64,000 nt of DNA from Mycolicibacterium sp. 018/SC-01/001 (GCF_007096635.1 NZ_VKAA01000005.1:1-64000); one strand, 5' to 3'; positions 46,558 to 55,657 are shown, counted from the first letter of the stretch. Numbers and translations: made by a program. The notes: generated by a model from the letters alone, not told the origin.

Positions 46558-46618
46558 GGTCCAGTCCGAAAATCGCTCTCATGGTCCATGTACGAACAGT
46601 AGCGGGGTCGTCAATAGT
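46558..46618 (+). promoter_or_regulatory. Conserved promoter-like block, copy 3 (upstream of exopolysaccharide operon)
   Basis: GGTCCAGTCC, AATCGCTCTCATGG, CCATGTACG (46586-46594) and AATAGT (46613-46618), one base wider than copies 1 and 2. It lies about 330 bases upstream of the adenylation gene and is the best candidate promoter for the whole operon. Interval 46619-46857 has open frames but none with a good ribosome site. Confidence 0.62.
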
Positions 46619-46857
46619 GATGATGTGTTTGCGGGGGAATGCGAAAGTCGTTGCGAGGCAGCGGTGCACATGGTGATCCAGCCGGACCTGGGCGCAGCAT
46701 TCCTGGGCCGCAGGGCATCGCGTCGCAACGCCATTCGCCGCACGTCGCGACGAGAGATGGTGATTTCGCACGTCCGCCTTGCGGGTCCGTCGTCGATCGA
46801 TGGCCTCGACACCGCGACGCGTCGACATGGGTTCGCTGGCGGCCGAGGAGAACCGTG

Positions 46858-46953
46858 ATGTACGGCATGATCACGGCGGCGGCAGCCGACTGGACAGACA
46901 ACGGCCGCCGGCTCGGGCCGCGGATGTGCACCGATGCGGTGACCGTCGAATGA
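46858..46953 (+). CDS. 31-residue leader ORF coupled to the adenylation gene
   Basis: ATG 46858, seven bases after GAGGAG; ends as ATGA over the start of the adenylation gene at 46950. The frame is open further upstream to an ATG at 46639, which has a poorly spaced ribosome site. Peptide has no recognised homolog. Its arrangement repeats that of the regulator 3 leader. Confidence 0.45.
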   Translation: MYGMITAAAADWTDNGRRLGPRMCTDAVTVE

Positions 46954-48536
46954 ACCCGCAGCTGCAACGAGCCGAATCGTCTGTCGATGGCGGTCTCGTC
47001 GGGAAAACGCAGTCACACAACGTGAAACCGGCACACCGTCTCACTCGCTGCGAAGCAGAGCACATGGCAGACATCATCGACGATTTCACTGCCGCAGCAC
47101 GCGACTGGCCGCGCCGTCCGGCGCTGGTGCACAACGGGACGGCGGTCACGTACCGGGAGCTCGAGGACAGGGTCCGTCTCGCGGCCTCGGATGTTCGCGC
47201 CCAGGCTGCGGGCGTCAGCACTGTGCCCAGTCGTATCGGTGTGCTGGTCTCACATCAACCAGCCGTGGCGCATCAGCTGCTGGGCGTGCTCCGGGCCCAG
47301 GCCACATACTGCCCGATCGACGCCTCGCTGCCGGCGCGACGGGTGCAGGCCCTCACCACGGCGATGGGCGTCGAGGTGCTGGTGTCCCCAACGCGTGAAT
47401 CGCGGACGGATTTCGGGGCTGAGCTCCCGGAGCCACGCAGGCGTCCGGGCGATCCCGCGTATGTTCTGTGCACCTCGGGTTCGACCGGGAATCCCAAACC
47501 GGTGATGGTTCCACGGCGCGCGCTCACGATCACCGTGCGCGCGCTGCGTTCGCTTTTCGCGCTCACTCCGGCGGATCGTGTGCTGCAGTTCGCCTCGCTC
47601 GGCTGGGACACGTGTCTGGAGGAGATCCTGCCGGCGCTGACTGCGGGGTCCGCGGTCGTCTTCGACGACGCTGCCCACTGCGGCTCGTTCCCGACCTTTG
47701 TGCGGATGCTCGCAGAACAGCGGATCACCGTGATGGATCTGCCAACCGCGTTCTGGCATGAGCTCGTCCTCTTCCTGCACGAGGAGCGCATCTGTCTGCC
47801 GGACAGCGTCCGGCTCGTGATCATCGGCGGTGAGCGGGTCGATCCCACTCGTTTGCAGCAGTGGCGGGATCTCGGTCTCGAACAGGTCCGCTTGCTCAAC
47901 ACCTATGGCTGCACCGAGACGACCATGATCACGCACGCGGCACAGCTGTGGGGTCCCGGAACCGAGCCCGCGATCGGTGCGCATCATGAGGCACCGATCG
48001 GTCGCCCTCTGCCCCACGTGCGCGACCATGTCACCGACGACGGTGAGCTGCTGGTGTCCGGGCCGGGACTGGCCACCGGCTACCTCGACCTGCCCGAGCT
48101 GACTGCGACTGCTTTCGCGGTCACCGATCATGGAACGGGGCCGGCCCGTTGGTTCCACACCGGCGACCTCGTCAGCCGAGTCGAAGGCGGCCCTCTGTAT
48201 TCGCATGGTCGAGCCGACGAACAGCTCAAAGTGCTCGGTGTGCGAATCCACCCCGCCGAAGTGGAGATGCAACTCAATTCGCATCCAGCGGTCGCGGGCG
48301 CCGTCGTTGTCGGTGAGCGACACGTGGGACGAACGTCGTTGACGGCCTACGTGGTTGCGAGCCGGCAGACCACCGCCGCTGAACTGAAGGCATTCCTACG
48401 CGAGCGCCTGCCAAGGCAATTCGTGCCTGCTCGCGTGAACTTCGTTGCGGCGCTGGCGTACACCGCCAGCGGAAAAGTCGACCGCGCGGCTACACGGGCC
48501 CTCGTGAACGAAGACGATCAAGGAGCGAAACGGTGA
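46950..48536 (+). CDS. Stand-alone NRPS-type adenylation enzyme, predicted for a basic amino acid
   Basis: 528 residues. Adenylation motifs: CTSGSTGNPKP (174-184), NTYGCTETT (317-325), WFHTGDL (401-407), GRADEQLKVLGVRIHPAEVE (420-439), and TASGKVDR with catalytic Lys 509. Aligned by eye to PheA, the pocket reads Asp220 (amino-group contact), Thr221, Glu224, Asp263, Ile291, Gly293, Thr318, Met326, Ile327. Two extra acidic residues suggest a positively charged side chain such as lysine, ornithine or beta-lysine. No condensation or carrier domain is attached; the carrier gene follows, overlapping as GTGA. An alternative start is ATG 47064. Confidence 0.85.
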   Translation: MNPQLQRAESSVDGGLVGKTQSHNVKPAHRLTRCEAEHMADIIDDFTAAARDWPRRPALVHNGTAVTYRELEDRVRLAASDVRAQAAGVSTVPSRIGVLVSHQPAVAHQLLGVLRAQATYCPIDASLPARRVQALTTAMGVEVLVSPTRESRTDFGAELPEPRRRPGDPAYVLCTSGSTGNPKPVMVPRRALTITVRALRSLFALTPADRVLQFASLGWDTCLEEILPALTAGSAVVFDDAAHCGSFPTFVRMLAEQRITVMDLPTAFWHELVLFLHEERICLPDSVRLVIIGGERVDPTRLQQWRDLGLEQVRLLNTYGCTETTMITHAAQLWGPGTEPAIGAHHEAPIGRPLPHVRDHVTDDGELLVSGPGLATGYLDLPELTATAFAVTDHGTGPARWFHTGDLVSRVEGGPLYSHGRADEQLKVLGVRIHPAEVEMQLNSHPAVAGAVVVGERHVGRTSLTAYVVASRQTTAAELKAFLRERLPRQFVPARVNFVAALAYTASGKVDRAATRALVNEDDQGAKR

Positions 48537-48754
48537 ATCCCGAACATGTCGTCGAAATCTTCCAGCGGGTCCTCAAGATCGACGAGTTGGACGAACACTC
48601 CGATTTCTTCGAGCTCGGGGGTGACTCACTGCTGGCGACCAGGGTGCTGAGCGCCATCGCTCGCGACTTCGGAGTCGAACTCGTGTATGACGATCTCGTC
48701 GAGAACCCCTCGGCAGCTGCCCTGTTCGACCTGGTTGCGAGCGTTGCCCCATGA
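48533..48754 (+). CDS. Peptidyl/acyl carrier protein
   Basis: 73 residues, a complete free-standing carrier protein. Phosphopantetheine Ser32 in FFELGGDSLLATRVLS, helix 3 EDL-like segment VYDDLVENPS. GTG start overlaps the adenylation gene, after AAGGAG, and its end overlaps the amine oxidase as ATGA. It should receive the aminoacyl group from the upstream enzyme as a thioester, to be held for oxidation or transfer. The GGDS motif resembles NRPS-type carriers more than fatty-acid ACPs. Confidence 0.92.
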   Translation: MNPEHVVEIFQRVLKIDELDEHSDFFELGGDSLLATRVLSAIARDFGVELVYDDLVENPSAAALFDLVASVAP

Positions 48755-50127
48755 CCGGCCACGTCATCGTCGTCGGAGCCGGACTGGCGGGTTTGATCGC
48801 CGCCCGCGACGTCGCGGCGTCGGGAGCCGAGGTCACCGTCCTGGAGGCGCGAGACCGGGTGGGCGGTCGTCTGCGCGGTGTTCCGATGTCCACGGGGGTC
48901 GTTGCCGACGGAGGTGCCGCCTATCTCGGATGGCAGCACACTGAGCTGCTCCACCTCCTCGAGGATCACGATCTGAACCGGGTGCCCACCGGCATGGCAG
49001 GCAAGAGCACTTTTCTGATCGGGGACGAGCGCACGACGACTGCGAGCAGAGTGCCGCCGCTCGATGCTGTCGCGCTCGGCGACCTGTTCGACCGGCTCGA
49101 CGATCTCGTCGAAACAGTCCGGCCGGATGCACCGTGGCTGACCCCCGGTGCCGATCGCCTCGACCATCTTTCTGCCCAGCGCTGGCTCGCGGACGAGATC
49201 GCGCGTCCGGACGCGCACACGTTCTTTCCGCTGTTTCTCGGCGAGATGATGGCCGCTCATCCCGCGGCGATCTCCGTTCTCCACATGGCCTTCTACCTTC
49301 GATCCGGCGGAGGAATCCAATATCTCAACGCCTTCGAAGGTGGCGCGCAGCAGTGGCGAGTCGACGGTGGTGCTCACCTGCTTGCCGAGGCACTGGCTGA
49401 TCGACTCGGTGATCGGGTGCACATGAATCATCCTGTCGCTGCCATTGATCAGGACGATCGCGGTGTGGTCGTGCATTGCGCCACCGACGCCGCCGACCGG
49501 CAGTTTGAGTTCCGAGCTGATCGCGTCATCGTCGCAGTACCGCCGCTGCTGGCTCATCGCATCGACTTCCGTCCGGGTCTGAGTACACCTCGGGCCACCA
49601 ACGCCACCGGACGCGGCTGCGCCATCAAAGTCCACCTGAGCTACCGATCGCCGATCTGGCGGGATAGCGGGCTCTCCGGATGGTCGGTGAGCACCACCGG
49701 GCCCCTCCTGTCCACGGTTGATGACTCGCCACCCGATGATTCTGCGGGTGTACTGACCGGGTTCGTCACGGGTGCCGCAGCCTCTGCATTCTCCGTGTTG
49801 TCGCCGGCCGATCAGGAGGACGCGGCACGCGCCCACGTCGGGCGGCTGTTTCCACAGCTTCCCCCACCCGATGGCTGCTCGGTCACCGATTGGATCACCG
49901 ACAAGTACAGCAGGGGTTGCTACGCAGCGCTGTTCGGTCCGGATGACTGGCTTCGCCTGGGGCCGACATTGGCCGAGCCGCACGGCCGCATCCACTGGGC
50001 GGGTACGGAAACCAGCCTGAAGTACTTCGGGTTGATGGAAGGGGCGGTCAGGTCGGGTCAACGGGCCGCGGCCGAAGTGATCGGTGCGGTACGCGCCAAA
50101 ACGACGTCGCCGGAGGTGTTGGTCTGA
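48751..50127 (+). CDS. Flavin-dependent amine oxidase
   Basis: 458 residues of the monoamine-oxidase family. N-terminal FAD motif VIVVGAGLAGLIAARD, EARDRVGGRL, DGGAAYLGWQH, and C-terminal IHWAGTETSLKYFGLMEGAV, RSGQRAAAEV. It would oxidise a primary or secondary amine to imine/aldehyde with oxygen. Between a carrier protein and an aminomutase, a carrier-bound or free (beta-)lysine-like amine is the obvious candidate, possibly leading to a cyclic imine. Substrate is inference. Coupled on both sides by overlaps. Confidence 0.88.
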   Translation: MTGHVIVVGAGLAGLIAARDVAASGAEVTVLEARDRVGGRLRGVPMSTGVVADGGAAYLGWQHTELLHLLEDHDLNRVPTGMAGKSTFLIGDERTTTASRVPPLDAVALGDLFDRLDDLVETVRPDAPWLTPGADRLDHLSAQRWLADEIARPDAHTFFPLFLGEMMAAHPAAISVLHMAFYLRSGGGIQYLNAFEGGAQQWRVDGGAHLLAEALADRLGDRVHMNHPVAAIDQDDRGVVVHCATDAADRQFEFRADRVIVAVPPLLAHRIDFRPGLSTPRATNATGRGCAIKVHLSYRSPIWRDSGLSGWSVSTTGPLLSTVDDSPPDDSAGVLTGFVTGAAASAFSVLSPADQEDAARAHVGRLFPQLPPPDGCSVTDWITDKYSRGCYAALFGPDDWLRLGPTLAEPHGRIHWAGTETSLKYFGLMEGAVRSGQRAAAEVIGAVRAKTTSPEVLV

Positions 50128-51719
50128 TGAGTGCGGTCGTCGAACACGGGGACACCGGCTTCGCCGCGGTCACCGATCAGCCCTACGTCTACGAGCGCAC
50201 GTCGTTGGTCGAGCCGGACTGGCGGCGTTACCCCGGCTGGGCGGGGGTTTCGCACTCCGACTGGCATGACCCGCAATGGCAGCGCGCGCACTCACTCAAG
50301 AACATCGGTCAACTCCGCGCTGTGGTGGGTGATTACCTCGGCGAGGAGTTCTATGCCGACCTGGCCGCGGACCAGCAGCAGCGAGCGACGATGTCGATGC
50401 TGCTCCCGCCGCAGATGCTCAACACTATTGCTCCGCTGTGGGATTCGACACGCGACACCCTCACGAAGCTGTTCTATGCCGATCCGATTCGGCGCTACAT
50501 GCTTCCCGTGCTCAGTGACCGTCACCCCGAATGGTGTTCGCACCCCTTCGCGGAGCGAGATTCGCTGCACGAGAGCGATATGTGGGCGGTGGAGGGGTTG
50601 ACCCATCGGTATCCGACCAAGGTCCTTGCGGAGTTGCTGTCGACGTGTCCGCAGTACTGCGGACACTGCACTCGCATGGATCTGATCGGAAACTCGACGC
50701 CGACGGTCAGCAAGACGCGGCTCACCCTTGCGCCGGCGGATCGGCAACGCCAGATGCTGGACTATCTGCGCGCCACACCGTCGGTTCGCGATGTCGTGGT
50801 TTCGGGGGGTGACGTCGGCAATGTCCCCTGGCCGCGGCTGGAGTCGTTCATCGTCCAATTGCTGGAGATCGACACAATTCGCGACATCCGGCTTGCCACC
50901 AAGGCATTGGCTGCACTGCCCCAGCATTGGCTGCAGACGAAGGTGCTCGACGGCGTCAACCGGATAGCGCGCCTGGCAGCCGAACGAGGTGTCAATCTCG
51001 CGTTGCACACGCACATCAATCATGTGCAATCGGTGACTCCTCTCGTCGCCACCGCCGCCCGCGGCCTGCTCGACGCCGGACTACGAGATGTGCGAAATCA
51101 AGGTGTGCTGATGCGCGGGGTCAACGCCACCACCGGCGACCTTCTCGACCTGTGCTTCGCGCTGCAAGGTGAGGCGAACATCCTCCCCTACTACTTCTAC
51201 ATGTGCGACATGATCCCGAACGCCGAGCACTGGCGGACACCACTGTGGCAGGCTCAGCAGCTGCAACTGTCGATCATGGGTTATCTACCCGGCTTCGCGA
51301 CACCGCGTGTCGTCTGCGATGTTCCCTTCGTCGGAAAGCGCTGGGTGCATCAGGTCGTTCGCTACGATCGCAACCTCGGCGTCTCCTACTGGAACAAGAA
51401 CTACCGCACCGTATTGGAAGGTGCGGACGACGACGCGCTGAACCGGTCGTATCCGTACTTCGATCCCATCGACAGCCTGCCGGAACTCGGCAAAGCGTGG
51501 TGGCGCAAGAACGGCCACCGGGGCTGCGACACAGCACTTTCCGCCGCCGATCTCGAAAGCTCCGCGCCCGCCCCGATCGGCGGCACCGTATGTGAAACGT
51601 ACGGTGCCGCCGTTGGCGCGAACGGACCGCAGACGTCGACTCGGCACCTGGCCCACCACAGTGACAAGGAGGCGCTGGACATGCACGACATGGCGGCCAC
51701 CCGAGGCGGCACAGCATGA
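50127..51719 (+). CDS. KamA-family radical SAM aminomutase (lysine 2,3-aminomutase-like)
   Basis: 530 residues. Cluster cysteines C174, C178 and C181 in CPQYCGHCTR, followed by Arg183 (the carboxylate-binding Arg of lysine 2,3-aminomutase). VVVSGGDVGNVPWPRL is the SAM glycine region. D361 (YMCD) and D398 (VVCD) are 37 residues apart, exactly the spacing of the two Asp residues that bind the lysine epsilon-amine. Lys404 (FVGK) is the likely PLP lysine, one residue closer than usual. Expected reaction: L-lysine to L-beta-lysine. N-terminal (about 1-110) and C-terminal (about 470-530) parts are longer or unlike KamA. Confidence 0.86.
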   Translation: MSAVVEHGDTGFAAVTDQPYVYERTSLVEPDWRRYPGWAGVSHSDWHDPQWQRAHSLKNIGQLRAVVGDYLGEEFYADLAADQQQRATMSMLLPPQMLNTIAPLWDSTRDTLTKLFYADPIRRYMLPVLSDRHPEWCSHPFAERDSLHESDMWAVEGLTHRYPTKVLAELLSTCPQYCGHCTRMDLIGNSTPTVSKTRLTLAPADRQRQMLDYLRATPSVRDVVVSGGDVGNVPWPRLESFIVQLLEIDTIRDIRLATKALAALPQHWLQTKVLDGVNRIARLAAERGVNLALHTHINHVQSVTPLVATAARGLLDAGLRDVRNQGVLMRGVNATTGDLLDLCFALQGEANILPYYFYMCDMIPNAEHWRTPLWQAQQLQLSIMGYLPGFATPRVVCDVPFVGKRWVHQVVRYDRNLGVSYWNKNYRTVLEGADDDALNRSYPYFDPIDSLPELGKAWWRKNGHRGCDTALSAADLESSAPAPIGGTVCETYGAAVGANGPQTSTRHLAHHSDKEALDMHDMAATRGGTA

Positions 51720-53254
51720 CCGCGCCTCCTCTTGTTCGGCGATTCAGATCGACGATCGGTTTCCGGTCGGAGTCCGCCGACCGAGTGATGAAACAGGTCA
51801 CGGAGACCAAAGCACGTGCGTGTCAATGGAAGAAGATGCACCGGCGGCACGTGGTGGTCATGGATGCCGTCGCTGTGGTGGCGGCTGTGACGGTCGCGCA
51901 GTTCGCACGATTCGGTGTTCCAGACTCGACCGGCCCCGGAGTGGGTGACCACTGGCGATACGTGACAGCATGCTCGGTCATCCTTGCGGTCATCTGGCTC
52001 GCCGCCCTCAGACTGCAGGAATCGTGGGACCTTTCGCTGACAGGAATCGGCTCGGAGGAGTACCGCCGAGTCGTCACGTCCACCGCTTGGGCGTTCGGCA
52101 TCATCGCTGTGACGGATCTGCTCCTCCAGCTCGGACTGGTTCGCGGCTACCTGGCGATCGCGTTGCCGGTCGGGCTCGCGGGACTGCTTGCAGGAAGGCA
52201 TTTTCTCAGGCGTGATCTCGCCAGGAAGAGGTCGCGTGGTGCGTTCACCAGCCAGGTGGTCGTGCTGGGAAAGCCGCACTCGGTGATTGCGCTGTGCAAT
52301 ACCTTCAACAGGTGTAGCCACGCCGGCTATCGTGTCGTCGGCGCGTGCTTGCCTGACTACGAAGGGAAAGTCGGTCTCGAGATCGACACGCGGACCGGGC
52401 CGGTGCCGGTACTGGGCAATCAGCACTCCGTCGCGGAGGTGGTGAGCCTCACCAACGCGGACGCACTTGCGGTCACTTCTGCTGAGCATCTGGGTCACGA
52501 ACACATGCGGACGTTGACGTGGCAACTCGACTCGCTGGGAACGGATCTGATCGTGATGCCGGGCATGGTCGACATCGTCGGCCCACGTCTGAAAATCCGC
52601 CCGATAGACAACATGCCGCTGTTCCACGTGGCCCGACCTCGCCACGATCGAGCGTTGCGTTATCACAAGCGCTTCTTCGACCTCGCCCTGGGAACCATCG
52701 CATTGATACTGCTGAGTCCTGTCATGTTGATGGCTGCGGTATCCATCAAGTGCAACGACGGTGGACCGGTGTTCTTCCGTCAGGAACGCGTGGGTTACAA
52801 CGGCATTCGATTTCGAATGATCAAGTTCAGAACCATGAGGCCGGAGTCCGAGGCGCAGCTGGAGATGGAGCGGATCGTCTCCGGTCAGTCGGAGGCCATC
52901 TTCTACAAGTCGGCGACGGACTCGCGCATCACATCGATAGGCCGGTGGCTCCGCAAGACCAGCATCGACGAAATCCCCCAGTTGTTCAACGTCCTCGCCG
53001 GCTCGATGAGCATTGTCGGCCCCCGGCCGCTGGTTCCGGGTGAGGGGTCTTCGGTCGAGTACTTCATCGAGCGCCGCGGTCTCGTCAAACCAGGGATAAC
53101 GGGTCTGTGGCAGGTGTCGGGGAGATCCGACATATCAGCCGCAGAGCGCATCCGCCTGGACCACTTCTATGTCGACAACTGGTCCTACGTCCAGGATTTG
53201 ATGATCATCCTGCGGACGGTGCGGACGGTTCTTCAAGGCCACGGAGCGTACTAG
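51716..53254 (+). CDS. Polyprenyl-phosphate sugar-1-phosphate transferase (WbaP/WcaJ type)
   Basis: 512 residues. Four to five N-terminal membrane segments (about 45-170), a nucleotide-binding-like central domain (GAFTSQVVVLGKPHSVI), a further membrane segment (FDLALGTIALILLSPVMLMA), and the catalytic domain: VFFRQERVGYNG, MIKFRTMRPESE, TSIDEIPQLFNVLAGSMSIV, GPRP. It loads the first sugar phosphate on undecaprenyl/decaprenyl phosphate to start repeat-unit assembly. ATG overlaps the aminomutase stop, tying the amino acid genes to polysaccharide synthesis in one transcript. Confidence 0.93.
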   Translation: MTAPPLVRRFRSTIGFRSESADRVMKQVTETKARACQWKKMHRRHVVVMDAVAVVAAVTVAQFARFGVPDSTGPGVGDHWRYVTACSVILAVIWLAALRLQESWDLSLTGIGSEEYRRVVTSTAWAFGIIAVTDLLLQLGLVRGYLAIALPVGLAGLLAGRHFLRRDLARKRSRGAFTSQVVVLGKPHSVIALCNTFNRCSHAGYRVVGACLPDYEGKVGLEIDTRTGPVPVLGNQHSVAEVVSLTNADALAVTSAEHLGHEHMRTLTWQLDSLGTDLIVMPGMVDIVGPRLKIRPIDNMPLFHVARPRHDRALRYHKRFFDLALGTIALILLSPVMLMAAVSIKCNDGGPVFFRQERVGYNGIRFRMIKFRTMRPESEAQLEMERIVSGQSEAIFYKSATDSRITSIGRWLRKTSIDEIPQLFNVLAGSMSIVGPRPLVPGEGSSVEYFIERRGLVKPGITGLWQVSGRSDISAAERIRLDHFYVDNWSYVQDLMIILRTVRTVLQGHGAY

Positions 53255-53258
53255 CGCC

Positions 53259-54620
53259 ATGACACCGAACAGCTCATCCATGACGTCATCGATGGTGACT
53301 CGACATGTGGACTCCGCGTCCCGCTACGACGCAAACTCGAGCGCCGGCGTGTTGGCTGGTCTTCGAGTGTGCGTTGTCGCGTGTCATTTCCGCCCCGAGT
53401 CGTCGGGCAGTGCGCCCTACAACTCGCTGCTCGTCGACACCCTTGCCGATGCCGGTGCGACAGTGCAGGTGATCACCGGCGTTCCTCACTATCCCCAGTG
53501 GCGGGTGGTCGACCGTCGGTATCGGGCCGGGCTGCTATGGCGTGAATCACCGACCCGGGCAGCTGGCGCAGGATCGGTCAGCGTGGTGCGTCTGCGCCAC
53601 GCGGTTCCCCGCAATGCCGGTCTCCTCGGCCGGATGCGCCTGGACCTGAGTTTCGCTGCGCTGAGCGCTCCTGCCGTCGCCGCTGCGCCGGCCGATGTGG
53701 TGATCGCCGTGACGCCGCTACTGGGCGCCGCGGTGGCGGGGATGGTGGGGCGTCGACGTCGTCCGTTCGGTGCGATCGTGCACGACCAAGTGGGTAAGGC
53801 TGCCGTTCAATCCGGCACTGCCGGGGGCCGCATCTCTGAACTCGTTGCCGCAGCCGAGTATTCGGTGTTGCGGCGCGCTGACCGCATCGGCGTGATCACG
53901 GAGCGGTTCCGGCCGTCTCTGATCGCGGGCGGAGTGGACGATCGACGGATCGTGGAGCTCCCCCTGTTCTCACATGTGAATCGTGCGGACCTCACTCCGG
54001 AGGCAGCTCGGCATGCACTGGGCTGGCCTGACACCGGTCGTCTCACGGTGGTGCACACCGGAAACATGGGGATGAAGCAGGGCCTGGAGCACGTCCTTCA
54101 GGCCGCTCGAGTCGCTGCCGTGCGCTATCCGGAGCAATTCGAGTTCGTCTTCGTAGGGGACGGCAACACGCGACAAGCGTTGGAACAGCAGGCCGGCGGT
54201 CTGGAGGGGGTCCGGTTCATCGATCCTGTCTCCGAGGCGATGTATCCGCTCACACTGGCGGCCGCCGACGTGTTGCTGGTCCATGAGCGACCCGGAGTGC
54301 GGGAGATGTCGCTCCCGAGCAAGCTCACCTCCTATACGACCGCTTCGCGACCGGTGATCGCCGCGGTCGCCGAGGACGGGATCACCGGATCGCTGCTGGG
54401 CTCCTGCGGCGCGGCGCTACTCGTGCCGAACGGCGATCCGGAAGCGCTCGTCAGGGGACTGTGCGAGATCCGGTCCGACGACGAGCTGCGCGCTCGCCTC
54501 GTCCACGGCGCGGCGCGGCTCGGTCAGGCGGAGTTCTCCGAGCGCAGCGGTCGGCAGCACTTCGTGAATTTCGCCAAAGCGCTCGCCGACACTTCGCAAC
54601 AATGGATGGAGCAGGAATGA
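53259..54620 (+). CDS. Glycosyltransferase family 4 (WcaI-like)
   Basis: 453 residues, GT-B fold. N-terminal acceptor domain begins at about residue 34 ([31 protein letters not shown]), like colanic acid WcaI. The donor domain carries [20 protein letters not shown] and the E-rich loop region [27 protein letters not shown]. It should add a nucleotide-activated sugar to the lipid-linked unit on the cytoplasmic face. Four bases after the initiating transferase and overlapping gmd as ATGA. Confidence 0.88.
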   Translation: MTPNSSSMTSSMVTRHVDSASRYDANSSAGVLAGLRVCVVACHFRPESSGSAPYNSLLVDTLADAGATVQVITGVPHYPQWRVVDRRYRAGLLWRESPTRAAGAGSVSVVRLRHAVPRNAGLLGRMRLDLSFAALSAPAVAAAPADVVIAVTPLLGAAVAGMVGRRRRPFGAIVHDQVGKAAVQSGTAGGRISELVAAAEYSVLRRADRIGVITERFRPSLIAGGVDDRRIVELPLFSHVNRADLTPEAARHALGWPDTGRLTVVHTGNMGMKQGLEHVLQAARVAAVRYPEQFEFVFVGDGNTRQALEQQAGGLEGVRFIDPVSEAMYPLTLAAADVLLVHERPGVREMSLPSKLTSYTTASRPVIAAVAEDGITGSLLGSCGAALLVPNGDPEALVRGLCEIRSDDELRARLVHGAARLGQAEFSERSGRQHFVNFAKALADTSQQWMEQE

Positions 54621-55657
54621 AAAAGGCTGTCATCACGGGTATCACGGGCCAGGACGGGTCGTACCTCGCCGAGCTGCTGCTCGACAAGGGGTATGAGGTG
54701 CACGGCTTGATCCGTCGATCGTCGACGTTCAACACGTCGCGCATCGACCATCTCTACGTGGACCCGCACGATCCGGATGCCCGGTTGCATCTCCACTACG
54801 GCGACCTCAGGGACGGAGCCCGTCTGGTGACGTTGCTGTCGCAGATATCGCCGGACGAGGTGTACAACCTCGGCGCGCAGTCGCATGTCCGCGTCAGCTT
54901 CGACGAGCCCGAGCACACCGGCGACACGACGGGGATGGGATCGATCCGGCTGCTCGAGGCCGTGCGACTCGCCGGGCTGCAGTGCCGGTTCTATCAGGCG
55001 TCCAGCTCGGAGATGTTCGGGGCGTCACCGCCCCCTCAGAACGAAAACACGCTGTTCTACCCGCGTTCGCCCTACGGCGCCGCCAAGGTGTACTCCTACT
55101 GGATCACGAAGAACTACCGCGAGGCCTACGGCATGTTCGCAGTGAACGGAATACTGTTCAACCACGAGTCACCCCGCCGTGGCGAGACCTTCGTGACCCG
55201 GAAGATCACCCGGGCTGTCGCGCGCATCAAAGCCGGCCTGCAGGAAGACCTCTATCTGGGGAATCTCGACGCCGTCCGTGACTGGGGTTACGCGCCGGAG
55301 TATGTGGAGGGCATGTGGCGGATGTTGCAGGTCGACGAGCCGGACGATTATGTGTTGGCGACCGGCCAGGGCCACACCGTGAAGGATTTCGTGAGTATCG
55401 CTTTCGAGAGGGCAGGCCTCGATTGGCGGGACCATGTGAGGTTCGACCCGGGGTATGTCCGTCCCACCGAGGTTGACGCGCTCATCGGCGATGCATCGAA
55501 GGCCGCGCGCGTGCTGGATTGGAAAGCCGAGGTACGGACTCCTGATCTCGCCGCGATCATGGTGGACGCCGACATCGAAGCGTTGCGCTGTGCGGGCACG
55601 CCGTGGGTGGACACGCCGCAGTCAGTCGGCCGGATCCGGCGGATCCCCGTCTCATGA
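54617..55657 (+). CDS. gmd: GDP-mannose 4,6-dehydratase
   Basis: 346 residues, extended SDR. NADP loop [33 protein letters not shown], catalytic region [17 protein letters not shown] and [12 protein letters not shown] (YxxxK), and [16 protein letters not shown]. Makes GDP-4-keto-6-deoxymannose, the precursor of GDP-L-fucose, with the fcl-type gene at 61606 completing the route. Typical length. ATG overlaps the glycosyltransferase stop. Confidence 0.95.
   Translation: MKKAVITGITGQDGSYLAELLLDKGYEVHGLIRRSSTFNTSRIDHLYVDPHDPDARLHLHYGDLRDGARLVTLLSQISPDEVYNLGAQSHVRVSFDEPEHTGDTTGMGSIRLLEAVRLAGLQCRFYQASSSEMFGASPPPQNENTLFYPRSPYGAAKVYSYWITKNYREAYGMFAVNGILFNHESPRRGETFVTRKITRAVARIKAGLQEDLYLGNLDAVRDWGYAPEYVEGMWRMLQVDEPDDYVLATGQGHTVKDFVSIAFERAGLDWRDHVRFDPGYVRPTEVDALIGDASKAARVLDWKAEVRTPDLAAIMVDADIEALRCAGTPWVDTPQSVGRIRRIPVS

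Noticed and set aside
46639..46857. Longer 104-residue form of the leader ORF before the adenylation gene.
   Set aside because: The G-run at its start touches the ATG with no proper spacing, the translation is low in recognisable structure, and ATG 46858 has a well-placed GAGGAG.
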